In this document: positions 35,426 through 47,591 of the stretch, piece after piece
Position numbering within the stretch: the first letter of the stretch is position 1
Layout of the letters: each line of letters starts with the position of its first letter
Assembly: GCA_021234155.1 (NCBI GenBank)
Contig: JAJEKV010000023.1
Location: 7,604,009-7,668,008, forward strand
DNA length: 64,000 nt
Origin: Isoetes taiwanensis
Lineage: Eukaryota; Streptophyta; Lycopodiopsida; Isoetales; Isoetaceae
Direction of reading: 5' to 3'
Translations under genes and position numbers: made by a program
Notes under the pieces: model-generated
Database searches by the model: none
What the model was told of the DNA's origin: nothing
The model's input: the letters and a program-made list of their open reading frames with translations, nothing else

Positions 35426-37442
35426 TGAACATTAGAGTTCTGCAATTGTTCTTGCACGTCTGGTTTTAATTTTGGAATTGCAAAAAGGGCGTGGGCGTCC
35501 ATTTTTTGCAAAGGCCCTCTTCTGGTTTTTTCCTAGCCCTACCGTTGTAACGGCTGAATTCTTAGGCGACAGAGGCATGACCGTTGTGTGGTGGACCAAC
35601 GCATGGAGATCTGCAGCGGCTCTGCAGATAGTTTTCGGATTTGCTCCAGTGGGTGTTTCCATGTTTTCCACTTCTAGAAGAGGAGGGCAGCAATGGCAGA
35701 GAGCGCCTCATCAAGACGGGCTCATGTAGGTAGGATCTGTGCTTCATATTTTTGCATGTCTGCTTCGGTTTTTTGCTCGGACGAGGAAGGACGCCCGGCT
35801 GAGAGTAGCTCAGCTGCTGCATCCAGGTCGATTAGGCTAGACTGTGGCACAATTTTTCACAGAAGCAGCTTTGCTGATTGCCATCTGAGCCTTTGTTTCT
35901 TTGAAAATCTGAGAGGAGGATGGGAAGGTGGAGAACCGTGTTCTTGGACATGCTCGTGGAAGGAGATGCGGGCTTGAGCGGGATGCTGCTCTGAAGTTTT
36001 TGGAGCAGGATGGAAAGCAACCAAAAAGGCAAAGGCGAAGAGAAATGAAGAATTGTGTTGTACTGCAGAGGCAAAACATCCTTCTTCATGCACGCCGCTT
36101 TCATCATGGCATGAAACAGAGGATTGCTACCTTGGGCTACACGCTTACAAGAATGCTCTCAAGTCGTGTTTACACACTGTCAATGGCACTTAAATTATGA
36201 ATAGGCTGCTTCATAGCTAAGAAGATGTAACGAAGAAGCTGGGTTATGAATGGATGTAAATTATGAATAGGGTGCTATGTGCATATATGGGAATGGAAAG
36301 CTATGTACATATATGAGAAGCCATGTATATACTGTCTATTGAATGTGGATTATGATTGTCTGTTATTGGCTACTTGCATGTGCACAATACACGTTGCTCC
36401 TTGATTTCATTCAATGACACGTGTACGGCTTACAATTTAAGCAAGGTCTATGGTTTGTTGTGTGGCTCACGTAATTTTTTTTTATGAACCCATTAGAGTT
36501 AAAAAAACCCAATAAAAGAACAATTCCAATGCGAAATGATTAGAAAGAATGGGCAAAGTTAAGTATTGTGCATGCATCTCATACACCAAGTAGTCTTAAA
36601 TAGATATAGAAACTATAGAAACTGCTTGTTTTCTTCTTCTTTTTCGTTCTTTGATCGAAGAACGATGAACAACATGGAAATGGGGTTGCAAATTCTGTAT
36701 AGGATTGAACCCGGTGCTACCACTTGGCACATCCTATAATTCCGAATGGAAAGAGGGAAGCAGATTCCGGGCACAACAAAGTTACAAGCTATAGCCAGTT
36801 AATATTGAACCCACAAATCCGAAAGCATCATAGCAAAATAAATCAAGAAGAGAATGAGAAAGGACAAAAAGGGTAACAATGTGTTCTCTAGAGCAAACCA
36901 AATCAGTAGCAACCTGGTAAACAAAACTCTGCAAACTCAAAAACTCTTAAACTCTGCAAACTCTCAAAAATTCTCAAGTTTGGGCTGCCCAAACCTGACA
37001 GCCCAAGCTTCTCCAGCCTGAGTCAGCTTCCTGCAGTCCGGCTCTCTCCTAACCGAGTTTAAAGCAGCAAATAGCTTCCGATTTGCTGCCAAGGTCAGCC
37101 TAAAAGAAGCACAGAAAGCAGATTTGCTCTATAAAAACATCTTAGAGCGAAAATATAGCACTGAATGGAAGATCTGGAAGGGTAAAAACCTGCATGCGAG
37201 AAAAAATAGCACAAGATGACAAAAAAAAGGAGCAGGGGGATGAGGAAGCGAATCCTAAGTTTCTAACCTCTTGCCATAGCCATCCTAAGCTCCATCATCG
37301 CCCAATGCTATAGCCGCCCACTGCCGAACCTCTATTAAAGAAAATAGGGATCAAAACGCAGAAAAATAGGGATCAGACACAATAGGGCCATAGCCAATAT
37401 CGCCATAGCCGCAGCTCTGCCTTTCACAGAAAAATGGCGGAG
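35426..37442. other. Spacer with overlapping short frames, no gene recognised
   Basis: Several overlapping 70-95 codon frames on both strands at 35430-36200 reflect moderately GC-rich sequence. None resembles a known protein. At 36910-36970 short CTGCAAACTC/AAAACTC repeats occur. I cannot exclude an exon, but nothing supports one. Confidence 0.35.
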
Positions 37443-37473
37443 AAAATGGGGGCAAATTTGCTCCCCATTTTCA
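37443..37473. repeat. Near-palindromic hairpin, 31 bp
   Basis: GAAAATGGGG and CCCCATTTTC flank the palindromic core GCAAATTTGC with one unpaired base, giving a strong potential hairpin. It lies about 190 bp from a second, perfect palindrome at 37662. Confidence 0.8.
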
Positions 37474-37661
37474 TGTTGTGGGGGTGTGGACATAGGTCCC
37501 ATATTCTAGTGCTCCCGGCTGCTGCCGGTCCTGGGCCCCACCCGTCCACACTGAAATGTGGTCCCATGTCCATGCCCCCATATGTAATGCCACCTAGCAC
37601 AACAATTATATAATTTAGTGATCCCATGGACTAAAAATTTTAAAATTACAAGAAATTTATT

Positions 37662-37687
37662 GCGGCGGCTAAGGCCTTAGCCGCCGC
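37662..37687. repeat. Perfect 26-bp GC-rich palindrome
   Basis: GCGGCGGCTAAGG is followed without spacer by its exact reverse complement. The preceding ATTACAAGAAATTTATT (37645-37661) resembles the start of CACTA-type transposon ends (CACTACAAGAAA, often followed by GCGGCGG repeats), though the first bases differ. It may therefore be the sub-terminal repeat of a decayed CACTA element. No partner end was found. Confidence 0.8.
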
Positions 37688-40099
37688 GAACATTTCTCTT
37701 TACTAACTTGGTGTCAGTCCTATACCTAAGTATTATGGAGCATATTTCAAGATGAAAATATTGAATTCAAACTGTAATTGCAAAAGAAAGATGTGATTGA
37801 ACGGCCTAAATTTGTATTCCATGGCTTCAAAAACAAAGATTAATAAAAAAAAAAAAACAACATTATTTGCATTACACTGTACGAGCGAGATAGTAAAGAA
37901 TATTCAAATTGCATTGCTCAAAGGTGCTTTGTTGGTGTCATTTTGGAAGGATAAATGTATATACACACCCAAATTTTATATTAAATGTTGTCAATGAAAG
38001 TGGATATTGATGTTGTAAAAGAAAGTGGAGGTAATTGGCATCTCCATTGAATTCGTAGCAGCTACATGGAGCGTAATCGCTCTTATGCAACTGGCAATAA
38101 AGAAAACTGGCAATGTTTCTTTCTGTCTTGCATGATGAGATGATTTGTTTTCCATAGCTGTAGACCATTGCTACCATTTTCGAACGGATTAATCTGCCAA
38201 AATGTGGATCTGAACGTATTTCTCATCAAGATAGATAGTTGTTGCCTCCAAAAAGTATAACATTTACTTCTAATTTATGGATCAAATACTTACCTCGGGG
38301 ATCAAAAACAAATTAAAAGGAACTCCTGCTGAAGATTCAGTACGCTGCTTCTGTCAAGCTAAGGGTTTAGGCCATAGCTTTAGCCAAACAAAAAGAACAA
38401 ACGCCTAAATGTTCTGATTAGAAACAGAGCAAAACTTCGAGCTCCAATAAAGATAAAACTAAATTCCTGCAAGAAATGAAGGCATCGGATCGGATTTCTT
38501 GGTCCTTGCCATTGGCAGATTTGCAAGCTGGGAAGGTGGACGGGAATAAAAAATGACACTTCTTAGAAAAAGAAAGAGAGGCAGTACTTCTTACCCCTTA
38601 TTGCATCTTTTGCTTCATTTTTCTTCTGGTCCCCTGCGACAACAGACCATGCGGGCCTCTGGTTAAAACCCCACCATAGCTAGGCCAACTATCTTCATCG
38701 CCGGAATCAGCTCTCTCAAATGCGTCCAAAGCCTGGAAGAGTGCGATAATAGTTGCAGAAGCGGTGTTTTCGAAAGAAGATTTCGGATCTTGAACAGATT
38801 TTCCTTGATTTTCGAAAGAAGATTTTTAGATCTATGATTTTCTTTGAACAGTTTGAACAGCTATGGCAGCTATAGTTTCTTGGTTTTCCTGATTTTTTGC
38901 CCGATGACGCACGAATCATTGGGTATATTCTTGTTGATTCTTCCCAATGAGAACTACAACTTGTGATACAACCCCAAACAAAATGGCAGTGGTACCAGGG
39001 ACACATATTGCAAAAAGGACAGTCGAGATTCCCATATATGAATATGTGATACTATTGCCCAAGTTCATGGCGGAAGTGTTGAGAAGACTCCACAAGTGTC
39101 ATATGTCGCCTCCCAACACGTAAGAAGGCATTAACTAACTTGACCAAGGTTGATTATTGAATGGCAAGATCTGAAGTCTCAAACATGATTAACTAACTTG
39201 ACGGACAAGATTGATTATTGAATGCCAGGATCTCAAGTCTCAAACATGTCCTATAGAATTGCATCTTGTTTATCTTTCTCAAATTCTTACCTTAGTAGTT
39301 TAAATGTGACAGTTAAAATATATGCAAGGCACTTTTGAGGCCATTGATTGTCACTTCTTCCAAGTCTCTCTGTCTTTTGTCATTGTGTCTTTTGTCATTG
39401 AATCGGACGGCGAAGATGATAAAAGCATGAACTACAATGTGCATGCAAGAACAAAGCAGCTATTGCCTTTGATTCTAGATGTATGTGTGGGCAAGAGGCA
39501 GCTAATGTCTTTGGTTCTACCAAGCCTATGCTTGCAATTTGCCTTCCATCACTAATCTTGACAATGGAGGGTAACCTCATCCCAAAGCTCCAGCCAGGAG
39601 TGAGCCCTAAAGCTATTTCGCACTATAAGTATGCAATTCTTAGACCTGAAAATGCAGGTTTCCTGACTTATTTTTCTATCCTTTTCACATGATCTAATGC
39701 TCAGACCAAGACGTTGTAACACCACCTTGTGCTCTTACATCTTAAACTTTCTTCATTGACTGACAGTTCTGATCATACCCATTGTGATGATTTGTTAGAA
39801 GAAATAAAGGCTTCATACGCATTTGAGATCACTTTAATATGCAGAAAAATAGATTTTTACCTCATCAAGTCCTCTTTGCTTTTCAGTGCTTGATCCCCGA
39901 TTGATTGCACAGACATCATGCTGCAGCAATGACAACCTTAGATGAGCATCCAAGTGGCCCGGAAGACTAGCAAACTTTTTTGGCACATGCGGAGTTTCCG
40001 CGACATACTAGTGGGGCCGCCAACTAGTGAAGGAATACAAGGACATAGAGTTGTTCCAGAGATTTCATTATTGTTTCTGCTTAAGGGGGAACAAGCCAA
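37688..40099. other. Spacer, no firm gene
   Basis: There are AT-rich stretches and short unrecognised frames (for example 38716-39006 on -, 39322-39690 on + where two overlapping frames look weakly protein-like). A 58-60 bp tandem duplication lies at 39130-39247. Any transposon connected to the palindrome at 37662 could run into this area. Confidence 0.35.
39130..39247. repeat. Tandem duplication of about 58 bp
   Basis: Two adjacent copies (39130-39187 and 39188-39247) share ATTAACTAACTTGAC, TTGATTATTGAATG and AAGTCTCAAACATG, with small substitutions and a 2-bp length difference. Confidence 0.8.
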
Positions 40100-40730
40100 T
40101 TAAAGTAATTACTTTATCTGTCCCTAAAGCTTTCAGTTGTAACATCTCTGAGATCCCTTCAATTGCATGTCCTTAACATAAGTTTCATCTGTATAGAGCG
40201 TGCCGCATTTCCCAGGATGTGATGCCTTTGAGATAGACCTTGTCTTCAGCATCCGCTGAAGGGTTATAAAGACGCTCCTATAAGTCATAATTGTTTCTGC
40301 CATGTTGGCACACAATGGCTCTCCTTTTCCCTCTTGATGCTGGACTGAAGTTCCTGATGAAGGGCAAGTAGTCCTAACTTACCACCTTCCTCGTTAATCA
40401 GTTGATCGCAGTATCAACATCTTCTTGGCCTGTTAGGAAGACCAAAACATTTTCTGGATACTCTTCTTTGTTAGTCAAAGTCTGGTAGTATTTGAACCCT
40501 TAAGCAGATCTTAATGCAAACAAGACAGAATGCATGCTTTCGGGTAATTATGTTGCTTTGCTCCTGTAGCACCCAAACCACTAACTGCTTCAATGGAATA
40601 TACCTGACAGTTTATAAGTTGCATAAACATGTTCAGCTGAACAGTTCCACAAAGCTTTCTTTGCAATACGCATCTCCGCATATGCTCCATCACTTATGGA
40701 AACCTTTCAAACACAAAATAATTAGTAAGT
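40100..40730 (-). pseudogene. DEAH-box RNA helicase remnant
   Basis: Reading the - strand from 40490 in shifting frames: 'PENVLVFLTGQEDVDTAIN' and a stop, then 'NEEGGKLGLLALHQ', 'VCANMAETIMT', 'YNPSADAED' and 'SISKASHPGKCGTLYTDETY'. These follow helicase motifs IV, V and VI of DEAH proteins (VFLTGQ, TNIAETS, then the region around QRAGRAGR and PGKCYRLYTE), but the QRAGRAGR segment is deleted. The DEAH motifs I-III lie outside. The piece between 40500 and 40730 is not assigned. It lies about 300 bp downstream of TRM61, same strand, and is unrelated in function. It resembles DEAH9/DHX35-type helicases, tentatively. Confidence 0.6.
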
Positions 40731-41020
40731 AGATGGATACCAATTGAGTCCTGAAACCTGCTTTTGTAATAGCAACAATTTTGATGACAGTATGCATAAT
40801 GGGCTACGTTCGGAATGCTAAGCTTGTTACAAACCACAATAAATTTATAAAACACTACACAAAAGTTACGCAGAAAGGAATATGGGCAACATTTATTGTT
40901 GTTTATCCATAAAAAAAGAATTACAGTAACAAATAAACACATGACAGGTGTTATTTCATACCTTTGGCACTAAGAGCCCATGTTCAGGCTAACGATTCAA
41001 ACAAATAAACAACCTAGACT

Positions 41021-42836
41021 TCATACCCACAACCTGGCAAAAGTAAGAAAACCAGTGTGACCCCTTGTTTCTGGGTAAGGTTTGGCAATAATAGTCTGTT
41101 GACCAGCTGCAGACTTGCTTGTTCTTAACCTTTTGTTTTGCTTTTGTGATGCCTCTTGCTTTTGTGATGCCTCCTCCGCATGATTGATTCTAGACTCGTC
41201 CGCAGACCCACTTACCACTACAGCTCCATTTTTTGTGGACTCAACATCCATATCCATTGCAAGCTGGGTGCCGGCATTAGCATCATCTTCAAATGATATC
41301 TTTCCACCTGCTACCAGGCATTGCTTTTTATGAGGAGGAGAAGGGACAGTCATATCATTAGCATTTGCGGATGGATCACTGCTCAATATACTCTGTTTGA
41401 GATAATCTTGATGGACCTCGTATGATCTTAAAAGGACCTCAAAAGTACGAATATCTGCACAAGAAAGACAATAAGGAAGATTCAACCATAGCCTGGATGT
41501 CATTTATGGACAATTTTAGTACGTTTTTGGGAATGGTATGACTTATGGCATAATAAAATATCCACTGTAAAAACTCAATGTGTCATACCTACAAAATGGA
41601 ACTTTCTAAAAGTTTCACAGGTACGTTGAACTTGTTCTATGCAGGGAGAAAATGAACAACAGACCCCATTAGCACGAACAGTTTTTGCCACCGAAGGGAC
41701 TGCAAGCCATGGCTGTGGAAGATCTAGAAATGCTGCATCCACCTTTCCTGCAAGGTCTTCAGGGAACCCCTTGTCCTGTATATCACGTATAGACACTGTC
41801 ACAAGGCTGCTCAATTCATTCTGTTGAAAATCATCCCTGCCCAACATGAACAAGAAATTTAGTTTAAAAGGAAGACAGTAACACATCAAACAATACAAGT
41901 TGAATTTGCAATGACTCAGTTTAGGCTTAAAAAAAATCACTCAAGCACCCCTTGATTAACAACTTAAGTCTGATGGCTACACAAACATGACAGAGTGGCC
42001 CCTTATCAAATCTAGAACTTTGGATTTAAACCCTCGGTAGTTGGTCAATTCCAACAATCCATAACGTAGTCTTTGTTTTCAAACTAAATGGCATCTTTGG
42101 ATGATAAAAACATGTTACATGTGTTGAAAAAAGTAAAAGGTCAATATGCTCAACACTTGAGAACTACAAAGTAAGTTTATCTAGCCTGTTATTGTGGATT
42201 AAAAAAAAGGATTTCCATACCTGGTCCAAGAATATCAAAATTTGATTCCTTTTCTCAAAAACAGACACAGAACTCTCAAAAGTACCTAAATTTGAACTAA
42301 GATTTATAGCTACTGGCGTTGTGCATCACTATGTTAGACTCTCAATATTGTAGGCAAGCGCATATTCACGGTTATTTAAATATTTCCAGGAAAGAAAATT
42401 ATATGTACCTAGCTGCATTTGCACGAAGCTCATGAAACTCGAAGGTATGAACATGACCAGTGGGTGAGACAGCTCGTGCAAGAGAAGTTGTAAGAGACCC
42501 GCTGCCAGTGCCAGATTCGATAACCACGCTACCAGGCCTGATCTCCAATGCCGCAATGACAACACTGATATCTGCAATGTACAAAATCTGGGTTCGATGG
42601 CTCAATACCTGGGTCCAAAGTTCCGGTGTGGGTGACAATAAATAAACAAAACCTGCTCCTTTTTTACCGACTACCCTGCTTCCATAAGGTCTACCCAGCC
42701 AATCATCGTGAGAAAATGTTCCATATCTGTTCTGAAGCTCATCTCCTTTACGGACCTTAACTGCCTTCATACGATCATGGCGTTCATATACAATAACCAA
42801 GTCGCCATCTTCTATAGTCTGCTTTCTTCTCAACAT
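41021..42836 (-). CDS. TRM61: tRNA (adenine(58)-N1)-methyltransferase catalytic subunit TRM61, three exons
   Basis: Exons: 42836-42409, 41836-41589 and 41454-41021, all GT-AG, giving 369 aa. The start is the first ATG in frame (42836), giving 'MLRRKQTIEDGDLVIVYERH'. The reading frame extends upstream without ATG. TRM61 with TRM6 methylates A58 in the T-loop of tRNAs, including initiator tRNA, using S-adenosylmethionine. Seen in the sequence: 'GRPYGSRV', 'HRTQILYIADISV', the SAM loop 'VVIESGTGSGSL', 'VDAAFLDLPQPW', 'CSFSPCIEQVQRTCE', and the C-terminal 'ETRGHTGFLTFARLWV'. Between the fold and the end lies a long polar linker with a duplicated EASQKQ. Nuclear location is expected. The gene looks intact. 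Confidence 0.92.
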
Positions 42837-43989
42837 CCTCCAAATATTTTCAGCGGCGCTTTGCTTCAAACCCTAATGTGGGATATGTTGCTAGGTGCAG
42901 AAAGGATTATAAACAGGTGCTCAAGCACTATCTATGTTAGTTTGCATCATTCTCTATGTTTTTTTTGTGTTTCCCGTAGGGGGCAACGCTCTTGGGAGTG
43001 ACTTAGAGAAGGCCTTGATTTGATTTGAATATAATATCCCATGAAATATTTTAAATAGGCGGTTGCGATTGTCTGGGATTTGTTAGGGTTTTTGTGACAT
43101 TTGTGACAGTTAGACGGCAGAGATTTTCTTTGGCAGACAACGAAAGGTAGATATGCATTCCCCAATTTCTTGCAGTGACAGGGCAGAGGCAAGGCAAGGG
43201 CAAGGGCACCGACAAGGAATCGCATTGGTAAGCTGTATACAAGCAGCTATTTCGGCTCCAAGAAACTCAGAAAGCAAACATGTGCTCTTGATTTTCCACC
43301 CTCTTCCTGCAAATCCCTAAGAATTGTCTGGATTTAAATCCAACTCTGGAATTTGCATTTCCTTGCGCCCTTCTTTCATGGTTATGTCCTTGCTTAACAT
43401 GCAGAGCATGGAAAAGAGCAAATTCAAAATGGGTCACAGGGATTCAACCCAAATCCGACGTGACTCATAGTAATTGAATTAAAATCTGACATAAACAGGG
43501 GATAAAAACTGAAATCCAGCCTATGATAGAGCACAGGAACCAAAAATAACGGAGATTGTGGAGTTTGGATTGAAATTTGGGATGAGACAATGGGTGAAAC
43601 ACTTTTGGGGCTCAAATCTGACAATAGGCATAGATTTGAAACAGAGATTTGGATCAAATCCAGCAAGGATTCAGATAGAGTGAAGGGGGAAAGCAGAGTG
43701 ATTTCAGGAGAAGATGGAAGCATCGGCATGGGAATCGCTTGTTCTATCCCTGCTTTTGATCAATCCATCTGTTTCCATAGAACATCCAGAGATTTTGGAG
43801 CCTTATTTACTTGAACCGGCCTGGTTTTCATGTTACTGGCCAGGGTAATCTTGGCCCCAAAATGAGGAACGTACCTCTCAAACAAACATAGGCCCCCATT
43901 TCTAAATGTCTTATATCGGTTTTACTTACCATGGCCACTGGACCCCTATTAGATTGTCGGAATTTGGCATCCCAGTCTTAGACTCTGTA
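42837..43989. other. TRM61 upstream region
   Basis: It contains the presumed promoter and 5' UTR of TRM61. No other gene is recognised. Around 43500-43700 the text AAATC(T/C)GA / GGATT recurs irregularly in both directions, giving short overlapping frames without homology that I can see. Confidence 0.4.
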
Positions 43990-45720
43990 ATCCAAGCTCT
44001 AATCGACAATAAAACCCATACCAATACTTTCCCATTTTGCATCAAGAACATCCAAAGGTTGCAATTCGTTCGCAATCTTCTGGCGAGAAGCTTTCACTTT
44101 CTGACAGGGTAGACATCTGGCCTCCTTCTTTAAGTCGGCCAAAATAACTGCTTGCTAACCTTGCAAAGAGTTTTCTGAATGTCAGGGTGACCTGATACTG
44201 GACTATCATGAGCTTCCTTCATAATTTGCTGCTTAAGCTCTGTATTATATGGTATGCACAACCGATTATGATAGAACAAATTCGAGGATCCCATCTTATA
44301 AGGATTCTTTCTTACACCTTGCTCTAGTGCTGCTAGTATGGATCGGTAATAAGGATCCTCTTGGACCAACTGACTTAGATTGCTATCCCACTGCATGATA
44401 GCAATATGAACTGCAGCACAATATGATCATCGAAACAACGCATCTGCAATTGCGTTATCCTTGTTAGGCTGATACATTATAGTGAAAACATACTCTTGCA
44501 ATAGTTGCATCCATCGCTTTTGGCGATTGTTTAGCTAAGGCTGCATCATAAAGTACTTAAGACTTTGATGATTGGTCTTGAGGAGAAATTTCTTACCCAA
44601 AAGTTAATGCCTCCATAATTTCAAAGCGTGCACAACTGCAAGCATTTCCTAATTCCGTTCAGCTGGATTGAGCTTCTTTTATGCATATGCACATACATAG
44701 CCATCTTGCAATAGAGCACATCCAATACCAATGCCTAAGGCATCATTTACCACACAAAAGTCCCTCCATACATGGAATCTTTAAAATAGATGCATGCGTC
44801 AATGCATCTTCTAAAATTTGGAAACTTTGTTTACATACCTCAGACCATTGGAATGCTAGATCGTTTTGAAGTAGGGTGGTCAACAGAGCTCCTTTTTTGG
44901 AAAATTGCTTAATAAACTTGCGATAATATCCAGCTAATTCTATAAATGCCCTGATCTCCCTTACATATTGAGGTTGTGGCCATTCCTATATAGCTTTTAC
45001 CTTTTTAGGGTCCGACTGAATTCTTTTGTTTGAGACAACATGGCCCAAATAGATCAACTGCTCTTGAGCAAAACTGCATTTGGAAAACTTACCATAAAGC
45101 TTATTTTGCCTCAAAATATTCAAAATTGAGTGCCAATTGCTCAACATGCTCTTCGAATGTTTTAGAATAAATTAGAATATCGTCGATGCATAAATTGATC
45201 AAGGCTGAGCTTGAAGAACATCATTCACGAGCCTCATAAAAGTGGCTGGTGCATTGGTAAGTCCAAATGGCATTACCACAAACTCATAATGTCCATACCT
45301 CGTGCGAAAAGCAGTCTTAAGAATATTCTCTTTCTTAATCCTAATCTGATGGTAACCAGATCACAAATCAACCTTTGAAAAGAATTTGCTACCACTTAAT
45401 TGGTCAAATAAATCATCCACTCTGGGTAAGGCATAATCATTCTTGATAGTTACCTGATTTAGCAGCCTATAGTCAATACGTAAGCGCAAACCCCCATCCT
45501 CCTTCTTTACAAATAAGACAGGAGCTCCAAATGGAGGTGTGATAGGCCTAATAAATCCTTGTTCCACCAATTCTTCAAGTTACTTCTTGAGTTCTGCCAC
45601 TACCACATTAAAACGATAAGGAGGCCGCGAAGTGGTGCAGATCCTGGAAGCAACTCAATATCATGATTTACCTCACGAAAGGGAGGTAATTCTGTTACAC
45701 AAGGCCCCCAAAATTGAACC
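43990..45720 (-). mobile_element. Ty3/gypsy fragment: reverse transcriptase to start of integrase
   Basis: From 45680 downwards the - strand reads 'ELPPFREVNHDIELLPGSAP', a reverse transcriptase with '[20 protein letters not shown]', '[15 protein letters not shown]', '[12 protein letters not shown]' and '[15 protein letters not shown]', then 'LIYLGHVVS', 'GYYRKF' and a decayed RNase H. The integrase zinc-binding piece 'EAHDSPVSGHPDIQKTLCKV' with CLPCQ follows (44220-44110), ending at the first integrase Asp region (G in its place). Many stops are present. No LTRs were found on either side, so both ends are lost. It runs opposite to the neighbouring gypsy at 47430. Confidence 0.8.
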
Positions 45721-47429
45721 AATATGATTTTTTTGTTATGGTTTGGTGGTTGAAACCAAATCCATTAATCAGTACATGTTAGTGGGTTCAAAAGTTTACA
45801 AACCATGTCTGGTTATCTAATATGGTTCATCAACATATTTTTCTAAAGTGATAAATCGACATTATTTTGTGACATGGTATTGAAACATGGCAATTTTAAT
45901 TCATTCTGATAACAACTTAAACTATATGATATGTATTTTGTTCTATATATCAAGTTTAGTAGACTGGTATTTGGTCACATTTATTTTCTTTAATATATTG
46001 ACATGGTATTTTTAAGCACACAATTATCATGATAATTACAATGATTAATCACCAATACACAACGTGGTAAACGATCTTGGTTTAAATATGCTAATATGAC
46101 TTTTTTTAGCCTATTTTTCTCCATGGTGCTAAAACAAAATTATTTTACTTAGTTTTTCTAACAACTTAAAATGTCTATTACAAACTAATGCTTAGTACTT
46201 CAAGTTTAATAGAATGGTATTTGATCGCATCTCCCTTCTTAAGTATGAATCGATAAATTATTCAGTTATTTTGTAGCAACTAATGGACAACATATAACGT
46301 GGCAAACTGACATCGTTTAAATTTATTAATACTTAAATTTGTTAATACAAGTTTTTTTCTAGGATCTCAAATAGTTAATCAATACATTAATCAATATGAT
46401 TTTAAAACTGTGTGCGTATGCCTAAATATCAAATCAATATCAATATCAATAAAAACCTTCTTGGTATCACTGGTATTTTCATGCGATGCTTAAAAACTAA
46501 AATCTCAATTATCATACTTTGCTAGTAAGGAAAGAAAGCAAACCCAATACTTAAATCTTTAGAAAAGCCACTCTAGAGTGCAGAATTGAATTGCACAATT
46601 GGGAGAACTATGGGGTTTGAACCACAAAACCATTTTACATGTTTACATCGTTAAATGCTCATGATCTGATAGGTGGTTGGACATCAGGGTAGCTCCAGCA
46701 TACAACAGAGCATGCAAGCAAAGGCAAAAGGCCATTGCAGCAAAGCCCCCAGGATTTGGGTTTTTGTGGACTTTGTGTCTGACCAAAGTGGGAACATATG
46801 CTAGAAAAAGCTGTGCAACTATAAGGAGCTCTGCAAATCGGCATTTCAGGAGATCTATTGTCTGAAGATCCACTGAAGCAATTACTATCTGCAAAGTGTG
46901 CACAAGAGGGGCAGGTGGAGTGGACTCCCAAGTAGCCGAGGTGAATGAGCTTTCGCGATCATGGCAGACCACAAAAAGATCAATCCCTAACAACTTACTA
47001 TTGCGTCAGTGCAATGTGACCTTGCCATTACCATCCTACGCCATGACATTGCTGCCTGGATGAGCATAAAAATGCTCGTGGCTGTGCCATTCCCACCTAA
47101 GATTGTGTCAGCAGCTGCCAGCCTTGGTGTCGCATTGCTTCGTCACCGAAAATTGATTGAGCCTCCAACTTCTATGCAGGATGAGGCAGGATCATATTCT
47201 TGATGAAAATTTTATGATGTGTTAATTGTATTGGCCTTCGGGCACTCTAATATTTTGTAGCCATAATTGGTAAACTAACTTTCCCTATATAAAATAAATT
47301 TGATTTAACACTGAGTTCTTTAGAATCCTTTAAGTTATGGGTGATGCTTGTGTATGTTAAATCATTTTTGATTGATTCATACACATTGCCCATCTATAAC
47401 CGTCCTTCTCTTTGTTTTAGACGGAATAC
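45721..47429. other. Spacer, partly AT-rich, partly unassigned coding-like
   Basis: 45721-46600 is very AT-rich with repeated TGGTATTT / AACTTAAA / AATGTATT-like text. 46640-47210 has higher GC and overlapping frames on both strands (for example 46643-46993 on -), none recognised. It could hold the 5' LTR or leader of the gypsy element that follows, but I found no copy of the 3' LTR text or a primer site. Confidence 0.35.
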
Positions 47430-47591
47430 AAAACCCTCCCTGGCCCAGTGGAACATGGGTGGTTGACTTCCGAACAAGAAATTCATATGAAGCGTCAGAT
47501 GGCCGAACTCCAAGCATATGTATTGCAAAAAAACCCTCCGCCTATGGTCCTGAAGTATGGTCCCGAGGTGCCTACGGCTGAAGTTAATTAA

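Noticed and set aside
35430-36200. Cluster of overlapping frames on both strands, possible gene
   Set aside because: All are below 100 codons, none has recognisable domains or splice structure, and frames of equal length occur on both strands, as expected from base composition.
39322-39692. Two adjacent + strand frames that read weakly like a protein
   Set aside because: No motif could be assigned, no splice or start context supports them, and the surrounding sequence is repeat-rich.
46643-46993. 116-codon hydrophobic - strand frame, possible membrane protein
   Set aside because: A + strand frame through the same bases looks equally plausible, no family is recognisable, and it lies where the 5' end of a decayed gypsy is expected.
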